A DNA stretch of 64,000 nt from Kytococcus schroeteri. Lineage in GTDB: Bacteria > Actinomycetota > Actinomycetes > Actinomycetales > Dermatophilaceae. The position numbers and the translations under genes are program-made. Positions 43,379-51,038 of this stretch are shown in pieces. Position 1 is the first letter of the stretch. The number at the start of each line of letters is the position of its first letter. The notes beneath the pieces were generated by a model. It was given only the letters and a program-made list of their open reading frames with translations. It was not told the origin of the DNA and searched no databases. The stretch is from contig NZ_JBHLVH010000013.1 of NCBI RefSeq assembly GCF_042433515.1, positions 1 to 64,000 on the forward strand, in the 5' to 3' direction.

Positions 43379-44857
43379 TCAGCCGCGCAGGCGCTTCATC
43401 CACGCCTCGACGTCCGCCGAGGTGCGGGGCATGAAGCCCGAGAGGTTCTCGCAGCCGTCTCCGGTGACCAGCACGTCGTCCTCGATGCGCACGCCGATGC
43501 CGCGGAACTCCTCGGGCACCTTGAGGTCGTCGGCCTTGAAGTACAGGCCCGGCTCCACGGTCAGGCACATGCCCGGCACCAGCTCGGCGCCCATGTACTC
43601 CTCGCGGCGGGCCAGCGCGCAGTCGTGCACGTCGATGCCCAGGTGGTGGCTCGTGCCGTGCACCATCCAGCGGCGGTGGTACTGGCCCTCGGGGGCGAGG
43701 GTGTCCTCCACGGACACGCCCTCGGGGAGCAGGCCCCACTCGTGCAGGTGCTCGGCGATCACGCGGATGGCCGCGGCGTGCACGTCGCCGAACTTGTTGC
43801 CCGGCTTCACCGCGGCGATGCCGGCCTCCTGCGCGGCGTACACCGCGTCGTAGACCTTGCGCTGGGCGTCGGTGAAGGTGCCGCCGATGGGCAGCGTGCG
43901 CGTCACGTCGGCGGTGAACAGGGAGTCCAGCTCCACGCCGGCGTCCAGCAGCAGCAGTTCGTTCGGGTCCAGGTCGCCGGTGTTGCGGATCCAGTGCAGC
44001 GTGTTGGCGTGGTCGCCGGAGGCCACGATGGAGTCGTACCCCACCCCGTTGCCGGCGTGGCGGGCGTGCAGGCCGAAGACGCCCTCCACCCAGCGCTCGC
44101 CGCGGCCACGCCGCACCGCCTCGTCGAGGTTCTCGATGACGGCGTCGAAGGCACGCCCGGTGGCCCGGACGGCCTCGCGCATCTGGTCGGCCTCCCAGTC
44201 GTCCTTGACCAGGCGCAGCACGGAGCAGGCGTGGGCGAGCTCGTCGTCGCGCTCGGTGGCCGAGGCGTCGTCGGCGGCGTCGCCGCGCACCCGGCGCACC
44301 AGCTCGGTCACGTCGCGGTCGGCGTCCGGCACCACGCGCAGGCGGTCGGCGTCGGCGGCCAGGTCGGCCTCCAGACGGTCCACGTGGCGGGCGTCCAGGC
44401 CGAGCTCGCGGCGGATGTCCTCCTCCACCGGGCGCGGGCCCACCCAGAACTCGCCGTAGCGGGAGTCGGCGAAGAACTCCTCGGAGTCACGGGCCGCCAT
44501 CGGCCGGAAGTAGAAGACCGCCTCGGGCTCGCTGCCGGCCTCGCCGGTGCGGATCACCAGGACGGCGTCCGGCTCGCGGTCGGCGCCCAGGCCGGTGAGG
44601 TGGGCGAAGGCCGAGTGCGGGCGGAACACGTAGTCGGTGTCGTTGGAGCGCACCTTGAGGCCGCCGGCGGGCACCACGAGGGTCTGCTCGGGGAACTTCT
44701 CGGCCAGGGCGGTGCGGCGGGGCGCGGCGTACTGGGCGGCCTCCAGCGGGCGCACCCCGGAGAGGTCGCGCTCGGCCCAGTCCGCGGCGATGAACGCGCG
44801 GAAGTTCTCGGAGTCCGGACGGCTGCGGTGGTCCTGCTTCGGCTGCTCTTCACTCAC
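43379..44857 (-). CDS. pepP: Xaa-Pro aminopeptidase (aminopeptidase P)
   Basis: A 492-residue dimetal peptidase that removes N-terminal residues preceding proline. An AMP_N domain (~40-190; HSAFAHLTGLGADREPDAVLV) precedes the pita-bread domain. The metal ligands are present: LLLLDAGVELDSLFTADVTRT (two Asp), HGTSHHLGIDVHD (His), LTVEPGLYF (Glu) and GIGVRIEDDVLV (Glu). The GTG start at 44857 has CACACT ending 6 bp upstream, possibly leaderless. The upstream region is shared with thrE and contains a palindrome array. Confidence 0.92.
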   Translation of the reverse strand: MSEEQPKQDHRSRPDSENFRAFIAADWAERDLSGVRPLEAAQYAAPRRTALAEKFPEQTLVVPAGGLKVRSNDTDYVFRPHSAFAHLTGLGADREPDAVLVIRTGEAGSEPEAVFYFRPMAARDSEEFFADSRYGEFWVGPRPVEEDIRRELGLDARHVDRLEADLAADADRLRVVPDADRDVTELVRRVRGDAADDASATERDDELAHACSVLRLVKDDWEADQMREAVRATGRAFDAVIENLDEAVRRGRGERWVEGVFGLHARHAGNGVGYDSIVASGDHANTLHWIRNTGDLDPNELLLLDAGVELDSLFTADVTRTLPIGGTFTDAQRKVYDAVYAAQEAGIAAVKPGNKFGDVHAAAIRVIAEHLHEWGLLPEGVSVEDTLAPEGQYHRRWMVHGTSHHLGIDVHDCALARREEYMGAELVPGMCLTVEPGLYFKADDLKVPEEFRGIGVRIEDDVLVTGDGCENLSGFMPRTSADVEAWMKRLRG

Positions 44858-44907
44858 CCGGCCAGTGTGTCATGCACCACGCTGCACACGGTGGCCGACC
44901 CCGGCGC

Positions 44908-45046
44908 CGAGAACGGCACCGGTGCCGTTCTCGACCGGACACCCCAACCCACCTCCGCACCGGTGCTGAACTCGACAGTCGAGTTCGGCACCGGTGCGGT
45001 TCTCGATGCCGTGTCAGGCCGAGTTCGGCACCGGTGCCGAACTCGG
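44908..45046. repeat. Palindromic repeat array 2, four units
   Basis: Four exact copies of GCACCGGTGC start at 44916, 44957, 44988 and 45028 (steps 41, 31, 40 bp). Unit 1 extends to a perfect 26-bp palindrome (44908-44933, arms GAGAAC/GTTCTC) and unit 4 to a perfect 28-bp one (45019-45046, arms GAGTTC/GAACTC). Between units 2 and 3, GAACTCGAC-A-GTCGAGTTC forms a further perfect dyad. CTCGACAGTCGAGTTCG, followed by the core, also occurs in array 1. It lies in the divergent region between pepP and thrE. Confidence 0.9.
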
Positions 45047-45120
45047 CCCCGGGCCCCTCTTCGGTGCCCACGTCCACGGGGTGCGACGGAACTTGTCTCC
45101 GAAGCCCCCTCCGGGTGAGA

Positions 45121-46806
45121 GTGTCCCGCGTGTCTCCCTCGCGTACGCCCCGTTCGTTGTCGTCGGTGGCCCGGGGTGCGCAGTCCGAGACCGCTCCGCA
45201 GCCCGCGGCCACCACGGTCCTGAACCCCGTCCAGACCGGTGCCCCGACCACCACCGCCCCCGGCGGCACCGAGGGGGAGGGCCCGGTCCCGCCGGGCGTG
45301 GCGCCGACCACCAACCTCACCACCGGCCTCTCCGAGGACGTCGCCCTGGCGCCCGGGGTGCAGCAGCAGCTGGCGCCCGGCACGGTACGCGGCAGCACGC
45401 GACGCCGCGTCATCCGGCTGGCCGACGTGGTCCGCCCCAGCTCCGCCTCGCCGGTGCCGATGGTGGAGTCCGGCGACCGCGACCTCGACGAGCGCCGCGG
45501 CCGCCAGATCATCGACCTCTCGCTGCGCACCGGTGAGGCCCTGCTCGGTGCCGGCACCCCCGCCGCCGACGTCGTGGCCACCGTGCTGCGCCTCACCTCC
45601 GCCTTCGGCGTGCGCTCGGCCCACGTGGACATCACCTTCACCTCCATCACGGTGAGCATCCACCGCGGCATGGGGGAGGACCCCCTGTCGGTGATGCGCG
45701 TGGTGCGCGCCCGCACCTACGACTTCATGGCCGTGGAGCGGCTCCAGGCCTTCGTCAACGACCTGGCCGAGCACCCCGGGGAGCTGGAGTCGGCCTCGTC
45801 CCGGCTGGAGGAGATCCTCCACGCGCCCCGCCCCTACCGGCCGTGGGTGGCCAGCGTGGCCCTGGCGATGATGGGTGCGGCCATCTCCGCGCTGCTCGGC
45901 GCCGACCAGGTCACCTGGGTGCTCACCTTCTTCTCCACCCTGGCCATCGACCAGGTGCTGGCCCGCCTGGGCCGGTGGGGGCTGCCGCCCTTCTTCGCCC
46001 AGATCGTGGCGTCCGCCATCCCGACGATGGTGGCGGTGGCCATCTACGTGGTGGAACGCGAGGACCTCCACCTGTGGGGCATCGGGCTCGACCCGCCGGG
46101 CGACCAGTACCCCTCGCTCATCGTGGCCGCCGGCATCATCGTGCTGCTGGCCGGCCTCGGCGTGGTGGGCACCGCGCAGGACGCCCTCGACGGGTACTAC
46201 GTCACCGCCGGGGCGCGGGCCCTGGAGGTGGTGGTCATGACCGCCGGCGTCGCCATCGGCGTCTCCCTGGTGCTCGACGCGGCGCGGCGGGCGGGCATCG
46301 GAATGACGGTGCTCACGCGGTCCTACCTCTCGGAGGACCTGGCCACCCTGGTCATCAGCTCCACGGTGTTCTGCTTCTTCTCGGCCATCGCCACCTACGC
46401 CTCACTGCGCGCCGCCTTCCTCTCCGCGGCCCTGGGCGGCACCGCGTTCCTGCTCTTCTGGGCGCTCCAGGTGGGCGGGTTCACCTACGAGACGCGCGTG
46501 ATGCTGGCGGTGGCCATGGTGAGCTTCCTGGCCCACTGGCTGGCCGGCGGCCTGCACGTGCCCTCGCTGGCGCTCACCACGGCCGTCATCGCGCCCTTCC
46601 TGCCGGGTGGGGCGGTCTACCGCGGGCTGTTCAAGCTCATGGACAACGACCCCGCCACCTACTTCGCCGGGCTGCAGGAGCTGCTCAGCGCCGTGGCCAG
46701 CGGCCTGGCCCTGGCCGCCGGGGTCAGTCTGGGCACGTGGGCGCACCGTGCGCTGGCGGGCATGAGCCGCTCGGAGCGCAAGGCCAGCCGCGTGGTGGAG
46801 ACGTGA
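45121..46806 (+). CDS. thrE: Threonine/serine exporter family protein ThrE
   Basis: A 561-residue membrane protein. The N-terminal ~120 residues are low-complexity and polar. The ThrE domain follows: RRGRQIIDLSLRTGEALLGAGTPAADV, the conserved cytosolic part with VDITFTSITVSIHRG, then about ten helices. In Corynebacterium ThrE exports threonine and serine. The start is uncertain: GTG 45121 is chosen because a weak GGGTGA precedes it; 45115 and 45130 are alternatives. Its stop overlaps the PHP gene by GTGA. Array 2 lies directly upstream. Confidence 0.88.
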   Translation: MSRVSPSRTPRSLSSVARGAQSETAPQPAATTVLNPVQTGAPTTTAPGGTEGEGPVPPGVAPTTNLTTGLSEDVALAPGVQQQLAPGTVRGSTRRRVIRLADVVRPSSASPVPMVESGDRDLDERRGRQIIDLSLRTGEALLGAGTPAADVVATVLRLTSAFGVRSAHVDITFTSITVSIHRGMGEDPLSVMRVVRARTYDFMAVERLQAFVNDLAEHPGELESASSRLEEILHAPRPYRPWVASVALAMMGAAISALLGADQVTWVLTFFSTLAIDQVLARLGRWGLPPFFAQIVASAIPTMVAVAIYVVEREDLHLWGIGLDPPGDQYPSLIVAAGIIVLLAGLGVVGTAQDALDGYYVTAGARALEVVVMTAGVAIGVSLVLDAARRAGIGMTVLTRSYLSEDLATLVISSTVFCFFSAIATYASLRAAFLSAALGGTAFLLFWALQVGGFTYETRVMLAVAMVSFLAHWLAGGLHVPSLALTTAVIAPFLPGGAVYRGLFKLMDNDPATYFAGLQELLSAVASGLALAAGVSLGTWAHRALAGMSRSERKASRVVET

Positions 46807-47648
46807 GCGGCCTCGGCGGGCAGGTCGACCCGCACACCCACTCCACCGCCTCGGACGGCACGCAGCCACCCGCCGAGGTGGTCCGCCGCGCCGCCGAGCT
46901 GGGGCTCGGGGCGGTGGCGCTCACCGACCACGACACCACCGCCGGCTGGTCCGAGGCGCTGGCGGCCGGCCAGCGGTACGGCATCCGGGTGCACCCCGGC
47001 ATCGAGGTGAGCGCGCAGGTGCCGCGCCCCGACCGGCCGGTGCCCGTGCACCTGCTGGTGCACCGGGTGCCCGCTGACAGTCCCGCCCTGGTGGCGCTGC
47101 TGCGCGCGACCGTGGAGGGGCGCCACCGACGCATGGACCGGATGGCGCAGCTGGTGGCCGAGGACACCGGGTGGACCACCGAGCAGGTGTGGGCGCACGT
47201 GCCGCCGGGCGCCACGCCGGGGCGCCCCCACATCGCCGACGCGCTCGTGGCCGCCGGGGTGGTCCGGGACCGTGACGAGGCCTTCGCCGGACCGCTGCGG
47301 CGCGGCGGGCGCTATCACCTGCACCACCCGGTGCCCGACGCCGCGGACGTGCTGCGGGCCGCCGAGGCCTCCGGGGGCGTCGTGGCCCTCGCGCACCCGC
47401 TCACCGGGTCGCGCGGCCGCAACGTCACCCGCGAGGAGGTGGAGGAGCTGGTGGACCTGGGGCTGGCCGGCCTCGAGGTGCGCCACCGCGAGCACGACGC
47501 CGAGGAACGGCGCCGCGCCGCCGGGTGGGCCGAGTCGCTCGGTCTGGTCCCGCTGGGGTCCAGCGACTACCACGGCACGGGCAAGCCCAACCTCCTGGCG
47601 GAGAACACGACCCCGCTGGAGGTGTGGGAGGAGTTCCTCCGCCGCTGA
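46803..47648 (+). CDS. PHP-domain phosphoesterase (TrpH/YciV-like)
   Basis: A 281-residue metal-dependent phosphoesterase related to E. coli RNase AM/YciV, which acts on 3',5'-nucleoside bisphosphates and short RNA ends. Metal ligands are DPHTHSTASDG, LTDHDTTAGW, PGIEVSA, VALAHPLTG and GSSDYHG. The GTG start overlaps the thrE stop (GTGA). Its 3' end converges on the DEAD helicase gene with only 24 bp between stops. Confidence 0.85.
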   Translation: MSGLGGQVDPHTHSTASDGTQPPAEVVRRAAELGLGAVALTDHDTTAGWSEALAAGQRYGIRVHPGIEVSAQVPRPDRPVPVHLLVHRVPADSPALVALLRATVEGRHRRMDRMAQLVAEDTGWTTEQVWAHVPPGATPGRPHIADALVAAGVVRDRDEAFAGPLRRGGRYHLHHPVPDAADVLRAAEASGGVVALAHPLTGSRGRNVTREEVEELVDLGLAGLEVRHREHDAEERRRAAGWAESLGLVPLGSSDYHGTGKPNLLAENTTPLEVWEEFLRR

Positions 47649-47677
47649 GGCCGGGCCCTGCGCCGCTGGGCCTCAGC
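47644..47677. terminator. Weak hairpin across convergent gene ends
   Basis: GCTGAGGCC pairs with GGCCTCAGC across a 16-nt loop. The stem includes the stop codons of both convergent genes (PHP protein and DEAD helicase), so it can serve both directions but is weaker than other hairpins here. Confidence 0.4.
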
Positions 47678-49205
47678 CCTCGGAGGAGGCGGACCCGCCG
47701 CGGGTGCGACGGCGACGACGCGGCCGGCGCGCCCCGCCCTCGGGGGACTCGGACACCGGGGTGGTGCGGGCGTCGCCCCCCGAGGCGTTGCGCTGCTCGC
47801 CCCGACCGCCGCGGCCCCGACCGCCGCGGCCACGGCCGCCCTGGCCGCCTCGCCGGCCACGCCCGCCCGAGCCGCCGCGCCCGCCTCGGCCACCGCGTCC
47901 GCCCTCGGGCTTCCGGGCGGACTTCAGGTCCCCCGCCTCGTCGAGGCGCTCGGCGTCCAGGCCCGCGCGGGTGCGCTGGGCGTCCGGGAGCTCACCGGTG
48001 ACGTCGGTGGGGATCTGCAGGTCGGCGTAGAAGTGCGGGGAGGTGGAGTAGGTCTCCGCCGGCTCCGGGGCGCCCAGGTCGAGCGCCCGGTTGATGAGCG
48101 CCCAGCGGTGCAGGTCGTCCCAGTCCACCAGGGTCACGGCCGTGCCCCGCTTGCCCGCGCGCCCGGTGCGGCCGATGCGGTGCAGGTAGGTCTTCTCGTC
48201 CTCGGGGCACTGGTAGTTCACCACGTGGGTGACGTCGTCCACGTCGATGCCGCGGGCTGCCACGTCGGTGGCCACGAGCACGTCCACCTTGCCGGTGCGG
48301 AAGGCGCGCAGGGCCTGCTCGCGGGCCCCCTGGCCGAGGTCGCCGTGGATGGCCGCCGCCGCGAAGCCGCGCTCCACGAGCTGCTCGGCCACCTTGGCGG
48401 CGGTGCGCTTGGTGCGGGTGAACACGATCGACAGGCCGCGGCCCTTCGACTGCAGCAGGCGGGCCAGCATCTCCACCTTGTCCATGGCGTGGGCGCGGTA
48501 GACGAACTGGTCGATCGCCTCCACGATGGCGCCCGCGCCGGGCACCTCCTCCATGGCCCGGATGTGGGTGGGCTGGTTCATGTAGCGGCGTGCCATGGCC
48601 ACCACGGCGCCGGGCATGGTGGCGGAGAACAGCATCGTCTGGCGGCCGGCCGGCGTGAGGGAGAGCAGCTTCTCCACGTCCGGCAGGAAGCCCAGGTCGA
48701 GCATCTCGTCGGCCTCGTCGAGCACCACGGTGCGGGCGTGGGCCAGCGTCAGGTGGCCGCGCTCGCACAGGTCGATGAGGCGGCCCGGGGTGCCCACCAC
48801 GATCTCCACACCGCGCTCCAGCGCCTCGATCTGCGGCTCGTAGGCCCGGCCGCCGTACACGGTGAGCACGCGGATGCCGCGCTGGGCGGCCGCGCGCTCC
48901 AGGTCGCTGGCCACCTGCAGGGCCAGCTCGCGGGTGGGGGCCACGGCCAGGGCCTGCGGTGCCCCGGGCTGGTCGAGGGCGTCGAAGCCCGGGTCCTGCG
49001 GCGAGACCACGTGGTGCACCATCGGCACCCCGAAGCCGAGCGTCTTGCCGGTGCCGGTCTTGGCCTGGCCGATGATGTCCTGGCGGTCCAGGGCCACCGG
49101 CAGCGTCATGGCCTGGATGGGGAAGGGCGTGGTGATGCCGGCCTCTTCCAGGGCGGCGGCGATCTCGGGGTGGATGCCGAAGTCGGCGAAGGTCTTGTCG
49201 CTCAT
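47673..49205 (-). CDS. rhlE: DEAD-box RNA helicase with RGG tail
   Basis: A 510-residue ATP-dependent RNA helicase. It has Q motif FADFGIHPEIAAALEEAGI, motif I AKTGTGKT, Ia PTRELALQV, II VLDEADEML, III FSATMP, V VATDVAARGIDV and VI HRIGRTGRAGK. Beyond residue ~430 the tail is Arg/Gly-rich (many GRGG repeats), which binds RNA. AGGAGA lies 4 bp before ATG 49205. The 229-bp upstream gap may hold a leader of over 100 nt (TAGGAT at 49356-49351 is a candidate -10), as in cold-regulated helicases. The symbol follows the syntenic Rv3211. Confidence 0.92.
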   Translation of the reverse strand: MSDKTFADFGIHPEIAAALEEAGITTPFPIQAMTLPVALDRQDIIGQAKTGTGKTLGFGVPMVHHVVSPQDPGFDALDQPGAPQALAVAPTRELALQVASDLERAAAQRGIRVLTVYGGRAYEPQIEALERGVEIVVGTPGRLIDLCERGHLTLAHARTVVLDEADEMLDLGFLPDVEKLLSLTPAGRQTMLFSATMPGAVVAMARRYMNQPTHIRAMEEVPGAGAIVEAIDQFVYRAHAMDKVEMLARLLQSKGRGLSIVFTRTKRTAAKVAEQLVERGFAAAAIHGDLGQGAREQALRAFRTGKVDVLVATDVAARGIDVDDVTHVVNYQCPEDEKTYLHRIGRTGRAGKRGTAVTLVDWDDLHRWALINRALDLGAPEPAETYSTSPHFYADLQIPTDVTGELPDAQRTRAGLDAERLDEAGDLKSARKPEGGRGGRGGRGGSGGRGRRGGQGGRGRGGRGRGGRGEQRNASGGDARTTPVSESPEGGARRPRRRRRTRGGSASSEG

Positions 49206-49387
49206 GGATCTCCTGATCGGGCGCCGGAGGCGCTGTCTGCGGGCCGATCGGAGGTCTCTCTGGGTGTCCGCGCGCGGTGTGCGCTGCTGCGGACCGGGGG
49301 CGTCGCGCCCCGTTCACGGTGTGCCGACCGGGCACCGGGTGTCCGGGCCATCCTAGGGGCACCGCGGCACCTGGGGCCGGTGCACGA

Positions 49388-49422
49388 CGACGCCGCGCCA
49401 CCGGGGGAGGGGCGCGGCGTCG
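49388..49422 (-). terminator. Terminator after DUF3107 gene
   Basis: A perfect 12-bp stem, CGACGCCGCGCC with its complement, and an 11-nt loop lie 13 bp after the DUF3107 stop on the minus strand. Confidence 0.7.
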
Positions 49423-49434
49423 GGCGGTGGGGGC

Positions 49435-49662
49435 TCAGGCGGTGCCGAAGCCCACGCGGCCACGGTCCTCGCTGCCGAGGTCCACGTAGCCGATCTGGGC
49501 GCTGGGCACCATCACGGAGCGGCCCTGGGCGTCGGTGAGCTCCAGCACCGGGGTGCTGCCCTCGAGGGCGGCCTGCACGGCTGCGCGCACCTCGGCGGCG
49601 GGCTGGTCGACGTCGATCGTGACCTCGCGGGCGACCTCGCGGATGCCGATGCGGATGTCCAT
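49435..49662 (-). CDS. DUF3107 small protein
   Basis: A 75-residue protein, MDIRIGIREVAREVTIDVDQ at the start and ending QIGYVDLGSEDRGRVGFGTA, typical of DUF3107 (Rv3208A position in M. tuberculosis). Function unknown. ATG 49662 has GAGG 8 bp upstream; a TTG at 49668 is a weaker option. TACGCT at 49709-49704 is a candidate -10 giving a leader of ~35 nt. It diverges from the MoeZ-like gene. Confidence 0.9.
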   Translation of the reverse strand: MDIRIGIREVAREVTIDVDQPAAEVRAAVQAALEGSTPVLELTDAQGRSVMVPSAQIGYVDLGSEDRGRVGFGTA

Positions 49663-49749
49663 GCTCAAACCTCGTCTTCACCTCGGGGGATGGGTCCTGC
49701 CCCAGCGTATGTCGTGTGCTCCGGCGCCCTGACGCCTAGGGTGGAGGCC

Positions 49750-50991
49750 ATGTCCACCGTCGCCCCCGACCAGACCGCCCCGTCGACCCCGCCCGAGCGG
49801 CGGATGGCCGGCCCCGGCACCCCCCTGGCCGACATGGCCCCCGAGTTCGACCGCGCCACGGTGCAGCGCTACGCCCGCAACATCGCCACCCCCGGCATCG
49901 GCATGGTGGGGCAGCGCCGCTGGTCGGCCGCCCGGGTGGCCGTGGTGGGTCTGGGTGGCTTGGCCTCCCCGGTGCTGGAGTACCTCGCCGGGGCCGGCGT
50001 GGGGGAGCTGCTCGTGGTGGACGTGGACCCGGTGGAGCTCTCCAATCTGCAGCGCAAGCCCATCTTCGGCACCGAGTGGGTGGGACGGCCGAAGGTGGAG
50101 GCGGCGGCCGCGGGCGTGCACCGCATCAACGACCGGGTGGCCGTGCGGATGGTGGACGGCTACGTCACGGCGGAGAACGCCCTGGGGCTGCTGGAGCGCT
50201 ACGACGTCATCGTCGACTGCACCGACACGCCCGAGGCGCGCCGCGTCATCGCCCGCACCGCGGCGGAGCTGGCCGTGCCCCACGTGTGGGGCGCCGTCGA
50301 GCAGTTCAGCGGGCGAGTGGCCACCTGGTGGGCGCCGCACGGGCCCTGCTCGGAGTGCACCCCGGACATCGAGCCGCCGAGCTCCTCGGCGCTGTCGTTC
50401 ACCGAGTCCGGCGTGTTCGGCCCGGTGACCGGCCAGGTGGGCATGGTCATGGCCACCGAGGCGCTCAAGCTGCTGCTGGCTCTCGGCGAGCCGCTGCTGG
50501 GCTGGATCCTGCAGGTGGACACCCTCACCCAGCAGTGGACGGACGACCGCCGCGCCGCCGACCCGCAGTGCCCCGTGTGCCGTCCCGCGGCCTCCAGCGA
50601 GCGGGCTTGGGCGCACACCGGCGGCATCACGCTGCCGCCGGCCGACGAGCTGTGGCAGCCGCCGGAGCTCGACGCCTCGACGCTCCAGCAGATGATGCAG
50701 AACCGGGAGGAGTTCGAGCCCTTCGTGCTGCTCGACGTGCGCGGGGAGCACGAGCGCGAGGTGGTGGCCCTGGACGGCTCCTTCCACCTGTCGCTGGACG
50801 AGGTGCGCGAGGGGAAGGCCAAGGAGGTCTTCGGGCCGCACGACAACGTGGTGGTCTACTGCCGCAACGGGCGCCGCTCGGCCGAGGCCGCGCGCCAGCT
50901 GCACGCGCAGGGCTTCGGCGGGGTCTTCCTCCTGGACGGCGGCCTCACGCAGTGGGCGCGCGAGGTCGACCCCGAGCTGCCCGTCTGGTGA
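49750..50991 (+). CDS. moeZ: ThiF/MoeB-rhodanese protein (MoeZ-like, second copy)
   Basis: A 413-residue E1-like adenylyltransferase with a C-terminal rhodanese domain. It sits at the locus of M. tuberculosis moeZ (Rv3206c) and may activate MoaD- or CysO/ThiS-type sulfur carriers. It has VVGLGGLASPVLEYLAGAG, LSNLQRKPIFGTEWVG, VDCTDTPEARRV, and the rhodanese Cys in VVVYCRNGRRSAEAA. Unlike the copy at 36815 it keeps a zinc site (CSEC and CPVC), but the segment SFTESGVFG lacks the Cys of the usual PSCAEGGVLG. The ATG is leaderless-type (TAGGGT ends 7 bp before). Confidence 0.88.
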   Translation: MSTVAPDQTAPSTPPERRMAGPGTPLADMAPEFDRATVQRYARNIATPGIGMVGQRRWSAARVAVVGLGGLASPVLEYLAGAGVGELLVVDVDPVELSNLQRKPIFGTEWVGRPKVEAAAAGVHRINDRVAVRMVDGYVTAENALGLLERYDVIVDCTDTPEARRVIARTAAELAVPHVWGAVEQFSGRVATWWAPHGPCSECTPDIEPPSSSALSFTESGVFGPVTGQVGMVMATEALKLLLALGEPLLGWILQVDTLTQQWTDDRRAADPQCPVCRPAASSERAWAHTGGITLPPADELWQPPELDASTLQQMMQNREEFEPFVLLDVRGEHEREVVALDGSFHLSLDEVREGKAKEVFGPHDNVVVYCRNGRRSAEAARQLHAQGFGGVFLLDGGLTQWAREVDPELPVW

Positions 50992-51038
50992 GTCGGCCCG
51001 GGCCGGAGGTTGTCGGTGGCCCGTGGTCCGATGGGGGC

